Origin: JAKANT01 sp035502095
GTDB taxonomy: Bacteria; Pseudomonadota; Gammaproteobacteria; Burkholderiales; Burkholderiaceae_F
DNA: 25,683 nucleotides
Assembly (NCBI GenBank): GCA_035502095.1
Contig: DATJUX010000033.1
Location: 1 to 25,683 of the forward strand
Reading direction: 5' to 3'
In this document: positions 1-8,303 of the stretch, piece after piece
Numbering within the stretch: position 1 is the stretch's first letter
Layout of the letters: each line of letters begins with the position of its first letter
Position numbers and translations under genes: made by a program
Notes under the pieces: model-generated
What the model saw: the letters and a program-made list of their open reading frames with translations, nothing else
Told to the model about the DNA's origin: nothing
Databases searched by the model: none

Positions 1-435
1 GCGGGCAACGCGCGTCTGCAGCCAGACTCCGGCGTGCCGATGAGATATGCCGAGGGTCGAAGCGGAACTGGCTGCGTGCAGGCCGCGTTCCGCAGCAGCG
101 AGGTTGGTGGCATTGCCTTGGGCAGCAGACCCCGATCAAAAACACAAAAAGAGCAGGTATAGGTGACGGTGTAGGTTCGGCTAGGACCCGCTGAAGATCA
201 TTGACGGACGCGGCCCTTTCCCTGCTGCATCATCGGGGTGTGCTGCGCAAGATCGGTCGAACCGGGTCCCTGCCCGGCGCTGCCGTGGTGCGGAGGATGC
301 ATGTCGCGCAAAGCCCGTTCCGGATGCCTCGAACCCGAGGGCGCGATTATCTCCAATGCGTCGCGGGCGCCGCACGCACCCGTGCGATGATTGTCGCCGG
401 GCTCCCTCTCGTGCGAGGCGCGTCGAAGGCCCGCG
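1..435. other. Left-edge stretch without a convincing gene
   Basis: No reading frame here looks like a known protein. Plus-strand frame 1 is open from the window edge to a TAG at 160-162, so the last 53 codons of a gene starting further left are possible, but the peptide resembles no family I recognise. Several overlapping ORFs on both strands between 180 and 600 are rich in Arg and Pro and lie largely opposite the HIT gene, so they look like GC-driven shadows. The gene upstream of the CODH cluster is therefore not visible. Confidence 0.4.
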
Positions 436-819
436 ATGTCCGGTTCCGATCGAGCGACGACCTGTCCGTTCTGCGATCGCAACGATGCGATCGGCGGCAA
501 CGAGCACGCGTACATGCTGTACGACCTGAACCCGGTGACACCGGGCCACCTGCTTGTAGTCACGGTCCGCCACGTGGCGGATTTTTTCGCCACCACGCGG
601 GTCGAACGCGAGGCGATGCTGCAACTCGTCGACGAAGCGAAGATGATGCTCGATCGGACCCGCGCGCCATCGGGCTACAACCTCGGCGTGAACGTGGGGG
701 CCGCGGCGGGCCAGACGATCATGCACGTGCATGTGCACGTGATTCCGCGTTATCCGGGCGACACGCCGAATCCGCGCGGCGGCGTGCGTGGCGTCATCTC
801 GGCGAGGCAGTCCTACTGA
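436..819 (+). CDS. HIT family protein (histidine triad nucleotide hydrolase/transferase)
   Basis: A 127-residue protein of the HIT superfamily, whose members hydrolyse or transfer nucleoside monophosphates from small phosphoester or phosphoramidate substrates. The signature triad HVHVHVI lies near residue 100, followed by PRYPGD as in Fhit/HinT-like proteins. A CPFC motif near the N-terminus (about residues 10-13) resembles the zinc-binding pair of many bacterial HIT proteins. I start at ATG 436, which puts MSGSDRA just before CPFC; an in-frame upstream start at 391 would add 15 residues that look non-conserved. It is followed after 16 bp by the DUF190 gene, so the two are probably cotranscribed. 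The physiological substrate cannot be told from sequence. Whether it belongs functionally to the CODH genes downstream is unknown. Confidence 0.88.
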   Translation: MSGSDRATTCPFCDRNDAIGGNEHAYMLYDLNPVTPGHLLVVTVRHVADFFATTRVEREAMLQLVDEAKMMLDRTRAPSGYNLGVNVGAAAGQTIMHVHVHVIPRYPGDTPNPRGGVRGVISARQSY

Positions 820-835
820 CGGCGAGGAGATTCGC

Positions 836-1159
836 GTGAACGGATACCAGATCACCTTCTTCACCGTGCAGGATCACCGCCACAAGGGCAAGCCGATCGG
901 CGACTGGCTGGTCCATGTCGCCAGGGAGCTCAACCTGACGGGCGCAACGCTGATTGCCGGCGCAGAGGGGTTCGGCCATCATCGGCGCATTCACTCGGTC
1001 CACTTCATCGAGCTCACCGACCAGCCGATGGAAGTCGTGATGATCGTCACACCCGAGGAGGCGGATCGCCTGTTCGAGCGCCTCGAGCGCGAAGGGGTAC
1101 ACCTTTTCTACGCGAAGACACCGGTCGAGTTCGGCACCGTCGGTGCGCCGCAAAAGTAA
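836..1159 (+). CDS. DUF190 family (PII-like) protein
   Basis: A 107-residue protein of the DUF190 family, small proteins with a PII-like ferredoxin fold and no settled biochemical role. The N-terminus NGYQITFFTVQDHRHKGKPI and the following GATLIAGAEGFG and HSVHFIELTDQPMEVVMIV segments match the family pattern. The start is GTG 836, because a Shine-Dalgarno-like GAGGAGA sits about 6 bp upstream and this gives the usual family N-terminus; an ATG at 788 would overlap the HIT gene. PII-like folds often sense small molecules, so a regulatory role is possible, but that is inference. It ends 8 bp before a candidate promoter for the CODH maturation genes. Confidence 0.85.
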   Translation: MNGYQITFFTVQDHRHKGKPIGDWLVHVARELNLTGATLIAGAEGFGHHRRIHSVHFIELTDQPMEVVMIVTPEEADRLFERLEREGVHLFYAKTPVEFGTVGAPQK

Positions 1160-1167
1160 CGCGACGG

Positions 1168-1196
1168 CTGACGCAGACAACGCCCGCCGGTATGCT
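1168..1196 (+). promoter_or_regulatory. Candidate sigma70 promoter for the CODH maturation genes
   Basis: CTGACG (1168-1173) and TATGCT (1191-1196) are separated by exactly 17 bp. Each matches the sigma70 consensus at four of six positions. It lies just after the DUF190 stop and about 118 bp upstream of the xdhC-like start, the only clear gap in this block. It was found by eye and is not experimentally supported. Confidence 0.35.
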
Positions 1197-1237
1197 TGGT
1201 GCGGACCCGAAAGCTGGGACGCCAAGAGGAGAACCGT

Positions 1238-1306
1238 GTGTCCGCGGCTGTGACGCAACGATGGGTGTGGTCCGCTCGAAACGCGGGTGCGCGCGGCCCG
1301 GCGTGA
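1238..1306 (+). other. Possible 22-codon leader ORF upstream of the XdhC-YHS gene
   Basis: A GTG-started reading frame of 22 codons follows a strong AGAGGAG sequence (1225-1231) and stops 7 bp before the ATG of the XdhC-like gene, which has no visible ribosome binding site of its own. This would suit translational coupling. The GTG at 1236 reads only five codons before a stop. No known peptide is recognised, and the ORF may be chance. Confidence 0.2.
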
Positions 1307-1313
1307 ACGGTCG

Positions 1314-2336
1314 ATGAAGCCGGATCTGCTCGAGGTCGCCGCCCGCCTCGCCGCGCGCGCCGAAGCGTTTGCCGTCTGCACCGTGGTGCGGCGCGAGCCG
1401 CCGAGTTCGGCACGCGTCGGCGATACCGCGCTCGTGACCCGCGATGGCGATGTCTTCGGATGGGCCGGTGGAGGCTGCACGCGCTCGACCCTGCTGCGCG
1501 AAGCGCTGCGTGCGATCGCCGACGGCGAACCGCGCCTGCTCAGCCTGTCGCCCGATCCTGACCTGGTGCAGCGCACGGGCGTGGTCGCGCTGCCGATGAC
1601 GTGCAAGAGCGGAGGTACCGTGGAGCTTTATGTCGAACCGGTGCTGCCGGTCCCGCGCATGGTGATCTTCGGCCGCACGCCGGCCGCCCGCGCCGCGGCG
1701 CGGATCGCCGATGCGATGGGCTATCGCACCGAGGTGATCGATCCGGAAGCGGACGCAGGCGAATTTCCGCCGGCGACGCGGGTGCAAGCCCGTTTCGAGC
1801 CCGGGAGCGAAGAAGGCGAAGCGCACGTGCTCGTCGCCACGATGGACGAACGCGACCTCGAGGCGATCGAAGCGGCGCTCCGCCTTCGGCCCGCGTACCT
1901 GGGCGTGATCGCGAGCCGCAAGCGTTTCGGTGAACTGCGCGACGCGCTTGTGGCGCGCGGGGTTGGGCGCGACGCGCTCGACGCCATCGTCGCACCGGCA
2001 GGCATGGACATCGGCGCCCGCTCGCCGGAGGAAATCGCGCTCAGTGTCATCGCGCAGATCGTCGAGCGGCGTCGCCACCGCACCGCCGTGCAGGCTGCGA
2101 CTCGCGCGCGACGTGAGTCTGCAACCGTGCACGAGGCGATCGATCCCGTTTGCGGCATGACAGTCGCAGTGAGTGGCGCACGCCATGTCGCGGAGGTCGA
2201 AGGGCAGACGCTCTACTTCTGCTGTGCGGGGTGTCGCACGAGTTTCCTCGCGGACCCCGCGAGGTATCGGGCCAGGTCGACGCCGGCCACGCCAACGTCC
2301 GGCATGGTCGCGGTGTCGCGCTCGCGCGGGGGCTGA
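1314..2336 (+). CDS. XdhC/CoxF-like molybdoenzyme maturation protein with C-terminal YHS domain
   Basis: A 340-residue protein of the XdhC/CoxF/CoxI family, which helps finish and insert the molybdenum cofactor of xanthine dehydrogenase or CO dehydrogenase. The N-terminal XdhC domain (about residues 1-110) contains the GWAGGGC motif. A Rossmann-like XdhC_C domain follows (about 115-250) with IFGRTPAARA in the nucleotide-loop position, then ASRKRF and APAGMDIGARSPEEIA. From Asp277 comes a YHS domain: DPVCGM, then YFCCAGC and FLADPARY, a Cys-rich module known from copper ATPases and other metal proteins. The start is ATG 1314, because MKPDLLEVAARL matches family N-termini; GTG 1287 is an alternative. 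The next genes are coxD- and coxE-like, so it is probably the CoxF-type factor of this cluster. In Oligotropha, CoxE and CoxF have been tied to copper insertion, which makes the fused YHS notable. Confidence 0.85.
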   Translation: MKPDLLEVAARLAARAEAFAVCTVVRREPPSSARVGDTALVTRDGDVFGWAGGGCTRSTLLREALRAIADGEPRLLSLSPDPDLVQRTGVVALPMTCKSGGTVELYVEPVLPVPRMVIFGRTPAARAAARIADAMGYRTEVIDPEADAGEFPPATRVQARFEPGSEEGEAHVLVATMDERDLEAIEAALRLRPAYLGVIASRKRFGELRDALVARGVGRDALDAIVAPAGMDIGARSPEEIALSVIAQIVERRRHRTAVQAATRARRESATVHEAIDPVCGMTVAVSGARHVAEVEGQTLYFCCAGCRTSFLADPARYRARSTPATPTSGMVAVSRSRGG

Positions 2337-2422
2337 ATGGACGCCGCACCGCTCGGAGAGGGTCTCGTCCGTCCTCACACCTGCGCCTCGGTTCGCCGCA
2401 GCGGCGATGGGAGCCGGACGCG

Positions 2423-3310
2423 ATGAACACTGAAATCGACGCCCTGCAGACGGCGATGGCGCGCGAGGGCTACATCGCCGAACCCGACATCGCCACCGCC
2501 GCATTCCTCGCCCGAGAGCTGCGCAAGCCGCTGCTGGTCGAAGGCGAAGCCGGGGTCGGCAAGACCGAGCTTGCGAAAGTGCTCGCGCGCGTTGCCGGCA
2601 CGGAGCTGATCCGCCTGCAGTGCTACGAGGGGCTGGACGCCAACACGGCGCTCTACGAATGGAACTATCAGCGCCAGCTGCTGCGTCTGCGCATTGCCGA
2701 ACGCGAGGCGTACGACCCGGACCAGCTCGAGGAGATGATCTTCGGGCGCGACTACCTGCTCGAGCGTCCCTTGCTGCGTGCGATCACGCGGCGCGAGGGC
2801 CCGGCGGTGCTGCTGATCGATGAGATCGATCGCGCCGACGCAGGCTTCGAGGCGTTCCTGCTGGAGGTGCTTTCGGAATTCCAGGTCAGCGTTCCCGAAC
2901 TCGGCACCATCAAGGCCGAGCACGTTCCGAGCGTCATCCTGACCTCGAACCGGACGCGCGAGATCGGCGACGCTCTGCGGCGGCGGTGCCTCTACCTCTA
3001 CGTCGAACTTCCCACCCTTGAGAAGGAGACGCGCATCCTGCAAGGCAAGGTGCCCGGCCTGAACGAGCGCCTTGCGCTTGCCGTCGCGCGCTTCATGCAG
3101 GGAGTGCGCAAGCGCGAGTTGCGCAAGGCGCCCGGCGTCGCGGAGTCGATCGACTGGGCGCAGGCGCTGTTCCGGCTGCAGCAGCAGCACCTCGACCCCG
3201 CAGTCGTGCGGGTCACGCTCGGTTGCCTGCTCAAGGACGAACACGACCTCAAGGCGATCGACGAGCGGGCGCTCGCCGAACTCGTGGAGCATGCCGGCGG
3301 CAGCGACTGA
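2423..3310 (+). CDS. coxD: CoxD-like MoxR-type AAA+ ATPase (CODH maturation)
   Basis: A 295-residue AAA+ ATPase of the MoxR/CoxD group, matching the size of CoxD. CoxD is implicated in sulfuration of the Mo-Cu centre of CO dehydrogenase, acting as a chaperone-like ATPase in the cytoplasm. Walker A is GEAGVGKT (residues 41-48), Walker B is VLLIDEIDRAD, and a sensor-type segment reads ILTSNRTREIGDALRRRC. The start ATG 2423 gives MNTEIDALQ and leaves an 86 bp gap after the XdhC-YHS gene; upstream in-frame ATGs would overlap that gene. The 3' end overlaps the coxE-like gene by 20 bp, so the pair is translationally linked. MoxR plus VWA pairs also serve other enzymes, but the CODH structural genes next door make the CoxD assignment likely. 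Confidence 0.88.
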   Translation: MNTEIDALQTAMAREGYIAEPDIATAAFLARELRKPLLVEGEAGVGKTELAKVLARVAGTELIRLQCYEGLDANTALYEWNYQRQLLRLRIAEREAYDPDQLEEMIFGRDYLLERPLLRAITRREGPAVLLIDEIDRADAGFEAFLLEVLSEFQVSVPELGTIKAEHVPSVILTSNRTREIGDALRRRCLYLYVELPTLEKETRILQGKVPGLNERLALAVARFMQGVRKRELRKAPGVAESIDWAQALFRLQQQHLDPAVVRVTLGCLLKDEHDLKAIDERALAELVEHAGGSD

Positions 3311-4436
3311 CACCGAAAGACCCGCGTCCCACGGTCTCGTTGCACACCTGGCGACGTTCGCCGCCGCGTTGCGCCGGCGCGGCATCCGGGTCGGCCTGAG
3401 CGACGAGATCGATGCGGTCGAGGCGCTGGAGCACCTTGACCTGCTCGACCGCCTGGAGGTGCGGCGCGGCCTGCGGATCGCGCTCAAGGTGCCGCACGAG
3501 GCCTGGGCGGAGTTCGATCGCCTCTTCGACGAACACTGGGGCGGCGCCGCGCCGATCGACGTTCCCGTTCCGCCACCGGGCGATCCCGCGCGTTCGCTTC
3601 GACCCATGCAATGGCGCTGGGATGGCACGCGGGTGCGCCTCGAGGTGCCGGAGCCGGAACCCACGCCCGATGCCAGTCCGGCGTACAGCGCCGACGCGCT
3701 GCTGCGCCGTAAGGCGTTTGACAGCATTGCGCCGCACGAGATCGCCGCGCTCGAACGTTCGCTACAACGTCTTGCGCAAAGGCTCGCCGCGCGGCGCAGC
3801 CGGCGGCTCGTGCCCACGCGCGGGCGCGGGGCGGTCGACCTGCGCCGCAGCTTCCGCCATGCGCTTGCGACGCGCGGCGATTTCCTGCGGCTTGCGCGGC
3901 GCACGCGCGCGCGCGATGAACCACGCCTGGTCCTGCTTTACGACACCAGCGGATCGATGGATCCGCACACGCGGCTGCATCTGAGTTTCGCGTTCGCGCT
4001 GCGGCGCGTCATCCGCAACGTCGAGATCTTCGCGTTCAATACGTCGCTGACGCGCGTGACGCGTGCCATCGACCCCGTGCGGGTACCACGCTCGGTCGAG
4101 CGCCTCGGGGCCGAGGTGCCCGACTGGTCGGGCGGAACCCGCATCGGCGCGTGTCTCGCCGCGTTCGTCGCAGCGCACCCGGACATTCTCGGCCGGGAGA
4201 CCACGGTCGTCATCGTGAGCGACGGCCTCGACCTGGGCGATACAACGCAACTGGTGGCGGCGATGCGTGCGCTGCGCGCGCGTGCCGCAACGATCGTATG
4301 GCTCAATCCGTTGCTCGCCGACCGTCGCTACGAGCCGAGCGCGGCCGGCATGCAGGCGGCGCTTCCATTCGTGGACCATTTCGGTCCGGCGCACAACCTG
4401 GAATCGATCGAGCGGTTGCTGCGATTGATCGGGTGA
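3291..4436 (+). CDS. coxE: CoxE-like VWA domain protein (CODH maturation)
   Basis: A 381-residue protein of the CoxE family (von Willebrand factor A domain). The C-terminal half holds the VWA domain with an intact metal-ion-dependent adhesion site: DTSGS starting at Asp218, GGTRIG for the conserved Thr, and VSDGLD for the second Asp. The N-terminal half is a helical CoxE region with RRRGIRVGLSDEIDAVEAL. CoxE partners the CoxD ATPase in assembling the CO dehydrogenase active site and is implicated in copper insertion. The ATG at 3291 lies inside the end of coxD. It is the last gene before a terminator-like hairpin at 4451-4484, so the xdhC-coxD-coxE block may be a transcription unit separate from coxMSL. 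Confidence 0.87.
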   Translation: MPAAATDTERPASHGLVAHLATFAAALRRRGIRVGLSDEIDAVEALEHLDLLDRLEVRRGLRIALKVPHEAWAEFDRLFDEHWGGAAPIDVPVPPPGDPARSLRPMQWRWDGTRVRLEVPEPEPTPDASPAYSADALLRRKAFDSIAPHEIAALERSLQRLAQRLAARRSRRLVPTRGRGAVDLRRSFRHALATRGDFLRLARRTRARDEPRLVLLYDTSGSMDPHTRLHLSFAFALRRVIRNVEIFAFNTSLTRVTRAIDPVRVPRSVERLGAEVPDWSGGTRIGACLAAFVAAHPDILGRETTVVIVSDGLDLGDTTQLVAAMRALRARAATIVWLNPLLADRRYEPSAAGMQAALPFVDHFGPAHNLESIERLLRLIG

Positions 4437-4450
4437 TGCAAGATCGAACC

Positions 4451-4484
4451 GCGACGGCTGCCGGAAACCGTCGCTCATTTTTTT
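4451..4484 (+). terminator. Rho-independent terminator-like hairpin between coxE and coxM
   Basis: A perfect 7 bp stem, GCGACGG (4451-4457) and CCGTCGC (4468-4474), encloses a 10 nt loop and is followed after three bases by seven T (4478-4484). It starts 15 bp after the coxE stop codon and lies within the 91 bp gap before coxM. It could end the maturation transcript or act as an attenuator that adjusts the dose of coxMSL. Confidence 0.6.
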
Positions 4485-4527
4485 CGGTCTGATTGACGAC
4501 CGACGTGCAGGTGTACAGGAGAGACCG

Positions 4528-5400
4528 ATGATCCCTGCGGCATTCGACTATCACAGGCCGTCGTCGCTCGACGAGGCGACCGCGCTGCTCGCGCGTCTCG
4601 GCGACAGCGCGAAAGTGCTTTCGGGCGGCATGAGCCTGCTTCCGTTGTTGAAATTGCGCCTTGGCTCGGTGGCGCACCTGGTGGATATCGGCCGCATCAC
4701 CGGGCTGGAGTACGTCAGGGAAGAAGGCGGCCACCTGCGCATCGGCGGCGGCACGCGCCAGGCGACGCTGGAGCGTTCGGAGCTCATCGGCGGCAGGTAC
4801 GCGATCCTGCGCGATGCGGTGCCGCTGATCGCCGACCCCGTGGTGCGCAACCGCGCGACGGTCGGCGGCAATCTCGCCAATGGCGATCCCGGCAACGACC
4901 TGCCTGCAGTGATGATCGCGCTCGGCGCGTCGTTCGTCGCCCGGGGCAGCAAGGGCGAACGAACCGTCCCCGCCAGCCAGTTCTACAAGGGCCTGTTCGA
5001 AACCGCGCTCGCGCAGGATGAGATCCTCACCGAGGTGCGCGTCCCGACTCCGCCCGCGCGCAGCGGCGGCGCGTATTTCAAGCTCAAGCGCAAGGTGGGC
5101 GACTTCGCCAGCGCGGCGGCGGCGGTGCAGTTGACCCTCGATGCGAAGGGTGCGATCGAAAGCGCCGCGGTTGCGTTGACGAACGCGGGGCCGACCCCGG
5201 TGCAAGCCGGCGCGGCGTCGCGCGCGCTGGTGGGCAGGCAGCCGGACGAGAAGCTGTTTGCCGAGGCGGGCAGGCTCGCGGCCGAGGTCAGTTCACCGAG
5301 CGCCGACCGGCGCGGCTCGGTCGAATACAAGCGCGAGATGGCGCGCGTCGTGGTGACGCGTGCGCTGCGTAAAGCGGTCGAGCGAGCGGGAGGGCGCTGA
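4528..5400 (+). CDS. coxM: Carbon monoxide dehydrogenase medium (FAD) subunit
   Basis: A 290-residue flavoprotein subunit of aerobic CO dehydrogenase. It passes electrons from the iron-sulfur subunit to quinone through FAD. It has the FAD-binding loops of the family at the same numbering as Oligotropha CoxM: SGGMS at residues 32-36 (AGGHS there) and TVGG at 111-114, continuing as NLANGDPGND. The C-terminal CO_deh_flav_C region is present (KRKVGDFASAAAAV). A strong AGGAGAG (4517-4523) four bases before ATG 4528 fixes the start. It is the first gene of the M-S-L order typical of form I enzymes, and coxS starts one base after its stop. The Met in place of His in the first FAD motif is a small difference. 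Confidence 0.93.
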   Translation: MIPAAFDYHRPSSLDEATALLARLGDSAKVLSGGMSLLPLLKLRLGSVAHLVDIGRITGLEYVREEGGHLRIGGGTRQATLERSELIGGRYAILRDAVPLIADPVVRNRATVGGNLANGDPGNDLPAVMIALGASFVARGSKGERTVPASQFYKGLFETALAQDEILTEVRVPTPPARSGGAYFKLKRKVGDFASAAAAVQLTLDAKGAIESAAVALTNAGPTPVQAGAASRALVGRQPDEKLFAEAGRLAAEVSSPSADRRGSVEYKREMARVVVTRALRKAVERAGGR

Positions 5401-5401
5401 C

Positions 5402-5872
<471 letters not shown>

Positions 5873-5875
5873 GCC

Positions 5876-8242
5876 ATGGAACCCAGAACCGACGCGAAGA
5901 TCTGCGGCATGGGGCACTCGATGAAGCGCAAGGAGGATCCGCGCTTCATCCGCGGCCAGGGGCGCTACGTCGACGACATCCAGCTGCCGGGCATGCTCTA
6001 CATGGACATCGTGCGCAGCCCGTACGCGTACGCGAAGATCAAGTCGATCAACTCCGAAGCGGCGCTGAAGATTCCCGGCGTGCTAGCCGTCATCACGGGC
6101 GAGACGCTGGCGAAATTCAACCTGCACTGGATGCCGACCATCTCGTCGGACACGCAGATGGTGCTGCCGACCGACCACGTGATGTACCAGGCGCAGGAGG
6201 TCGCGGCGGTGATCGCGACCGAGCGCTACATCGCGGCCGACGGCGTGGAGGCGGTCGAAGTCGAGTACGAGCCGCTCGATCCGATCGTCGATCCGTTCAA
6301 GTCGCTGGCGCCCGGCGCGCCGCTGCTGCGCCCCGACAAGAAGGACCAGAAGAACAACCTCGCGTTCCATTGGGAAGCGGGCGACGACGCCGACGCGAAG
6401 AAGGCCTTGGCGGCGTCCGACGTCGTGGTGACCGAAAAGGTGTACCTGCCGCGCATCCACGTCGCTTCGATGGAGACCTGCGGCTGCATCGCCGACTTCG
6501 ATGCCGCCCAGGGCAAGCTCACGGTCTACATGACCACGCAGGCGCCGCACGCGGTACGCACCGTGTTCGCGCTCGTGGCCGGCCACGTCGGGCTGTCGGA
6601 GGAGCGCATCCGCATCGTGTCGCCCGACATCGGCGGCGGCTTCGGCGGCAAGGTGCCCGTGTATCCCGGCTACGTGATCGCGGTCGCCGCGTCGGTGGTG
6701 ATCGGCAAGCCGGTGAAGTGGATCGAAGACCGGATGGAGAACCTGCAGGCCGATTCGTTCGCGCGCGACTATCACATGAAGGTCGAGCTGGGCGCGCGCA
6801 AGGACGGCACGATGACCGCGCTGCGCATCAGCACGGTCGCCGACCACGGTTATTCCAACGCATCGGCCAATCCGTCCAAGTTCCCGGCCGGGCTGTTTTC
6901 GATCTGCACCGGGTCGTACGACCTCGAGCACGCGTTTTGCGAGGTCGATGCCGCCTACACCAACAAGCCGCCCGGCGGCGTCGCGTATCGGTGCTCATTC
7001 CGCGTCACCGAGGCCGTGCACGCGATCGAACGCGCCACCGACGCGCTCGCGCACAAGCTCGGCATCGACGCCGCGGCGCTGCGCATGCAGAACTTCATCA
7101 AGCCGGAGCAGTTCCCGTACAAGTCCGCGCTCGGCTGGGAATACGACAGCGGCAACTACCACGCGGCGCTGAAGAAGGCGATGGACCTCGTCGGCTACGA
7201 GGCCCTGCGCGCGGAGCAGGCGGAAAAGCGCAAACGCGGCGAGCTGATGGGCATCGGCATCTGCAGCTTCACCGAGATCGTCGGCGCCGGCCCCTCGAAG
7301 CAATTCGACATCCTGGGCCTAAAGATGTTCGACTCGGCCGAGATCCGCGTGCATCCCACCGGCAAGGCGCTCGCGCGCTTCGGCACCAAGAGCCAGGGCC
7401 AGGGACACGAGACGACGTACGCGCAAATCGTCGCCGAGGAACTCGGCATCCCGGCGAGCGACATCCAGGTCGAGGAGGGTGACACCGATACCGCCCCGTA
7501 CGGCCTCGGCACGTACGCGAGCCGCTCGACACCGACGGCGGGCGCCGCCGGCGCCATGGCCGCACGCAAGATCCGCGACAAGGCGCGCAAGCTGGCCGCG
7601 TACCTGCTCGAGGTGAGTGAAGACGACCTCGTGTGGGAGCCCGGCAAATTCTCGGTCAAGGGCGCGCCGCAGCGCTCGAAGACGATCCAGGAGTGCGCGT
7701 TCGCCGCGTACACCAACCACCCGCAAGGCATGGAAGCGGGCCTGGAGGCCGTGCATTACTACGATCCACCCAACCTCACGTTCCCGTTCGGCAGCTACAT
7801 CTGCGTGGTCGACATCGATCGCGGCACGGGCGAGGTGAAGGTGCGGCGCTTCGTGGCGGTCGACGACTGCGGCAACGTCATCAATCCGATGATCGTCGAG
7901 GGGCAGATCCACGGCGGGCTGACGCAGGGGATCGGGCCGGCACTGTACGAGGAGATCAGCTACGACGAGGCCGGCAACATCTCCGGCGGAAGCTTCATCG
8001 ACTACTACGTCCCCACGGCGGTGGAAACGCCACGCTGGGAGACCGCCAGCACGGTGACGCCGTCGCCGCACCATCCGCTCGGCGCCAAGGGTGTCGGCGA
8101 GTCGGCAACGGTCGGTGCGCCGCCGGCGATCGCCAATGCCGTCGTCGACGCCTTGCGCCACCTCGGCGTGACGCACATCGACATCCCGATCACGCCGGAA
8201 AAGGTGTGGAGGATCCTCAGGGAGAAGGGCGCCGCCGAGTAG
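5876..8242 (+). CDS. coxL: Carbon monoxide dehydrogenase large (Mo-Cu) subunit, form I
   Basis: A 788-residue molybdopterin subunit that oxidises CO with water to CO2, two protons and two electrons. The active-site loop reads AYRCSFR, the form I signature, with Cys373 in the position of the Cu-binding Cys388 of Oligotropha; form II relatives have AYRGAGR instead. GQGHETTY and GAKGVGESATVG match the molybdenum cofactor contacts, and Glu742 is in place of the catalytic Glu763. GGGFGGK is also present. The length is close to the 809 residues of Oligotropha CoxL. Start ATG 5876 follows coxS by three bases. Together with coxM and coxS it forms an LMS heterotrimer (dimerised in known enzymes) at the cytoplasmic face of the membrane. 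It predicts use of CO, possibly trace CO, as an energy source. It ends just before a bidirectional terminator. Confidence 0.95.
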   Translation: MEPRTDAKICGMGHSMKRKEDPRFIRGQGRYVDDIQLPGMLYMDIVRSPYAYAKIKSINSEAALKIPGVLAVITGETLAKFNLHWMPTISSDTQMVLPTDHVMYQAQEVAAVIATERYIAADGVEAVEVEYEPLDPIVDPFKSLAPGAPLLRPDKKDQKNNLAFHWEAGDDADAKKALAASDVVVTEKVYLPRIHVASMETCGCIADFDAAQGKLTVYMTTQAPHAVRTVFALVAGHVGLSEERIRIVSPDIGGGFGGKVPVYPGYVIAVAASVVIGKPVKWIEDRMENLQADSFARDYHMKVELGARKDGTMTALRISTVADHGYSNASANPSKFPAGLFSICTGSYDLEHAFCEVDAAYTNKPPGGVAYRCSFRVTEAVHAIERATDALAHKLGIDAAALRMQNFIKPEQFPYKSALGWEYDSGNYHAALKKAMDLVGYEALRAEQAEKRKRGELMGIGICSFTEIVGAGPSKQFDILGLKMFDSAEIRVHPTGKALARFGTKSQGQGHETTYAQIVAEELGIPASDIQVEEGDTDTAPYGLGTYASRSTPTAGAAGAMAARKIRDKARKLAAYLLEVSEDDLVWEPGKFSVKGAPQRSKTIQECAFAAYTNHPQGMEAGLEAVHYYDPPNLTFPFGSYICVVDIDRGTGEVKVRRFVAVDDCGNVINPMIVEGQIHGGLTQGIGPALYEEISYDEAGNISGGSFIDYYVPTAVETPRWETASTVTPSPHHPLGAKGVGESATVGAPPAIANAVVDALRHLGVTHIDIPITPEKVWRILREKGAAE

Positions 8243-8254
8243 GGCGCGCAAGGG

Positions 8255-8284
8255 AAAAAGGCCGGATCGCTCCGGCCTATTTCT
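8255..8284. terminator. Bidirectional terminator between coxL and suhB
   Basis: A perfect 8 bp stem, AGGCCGGA (8259-8266) and TCCGGCCT (8271-8278), with a TCGC tetraloop, is flanked by AAAA (8255-8258) on the left and a T-rich stretch on the right. It lies between two convergent genes and can serve both strands. Confidence 0.8.
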
Positions 8285-8303
8285 TCGGCATGTCACCCGA
8301 CGC

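Noticed and set aside
1047..3904. Long minus-strand frames opposite the XdhC, CoxD and CoxE genes
   Set aside because: Low-complexity translations without motifs; the plus strand carries intact conserved proteins.
5876..8242. CoxL as a form II (putative CODH) or xanthine dehydrogenase homologue
   Set aside because: The active-site loop is AYRCSFR with the copper Cys, not AYRGAGR, and the gene order is M-S-L, which fits form I.
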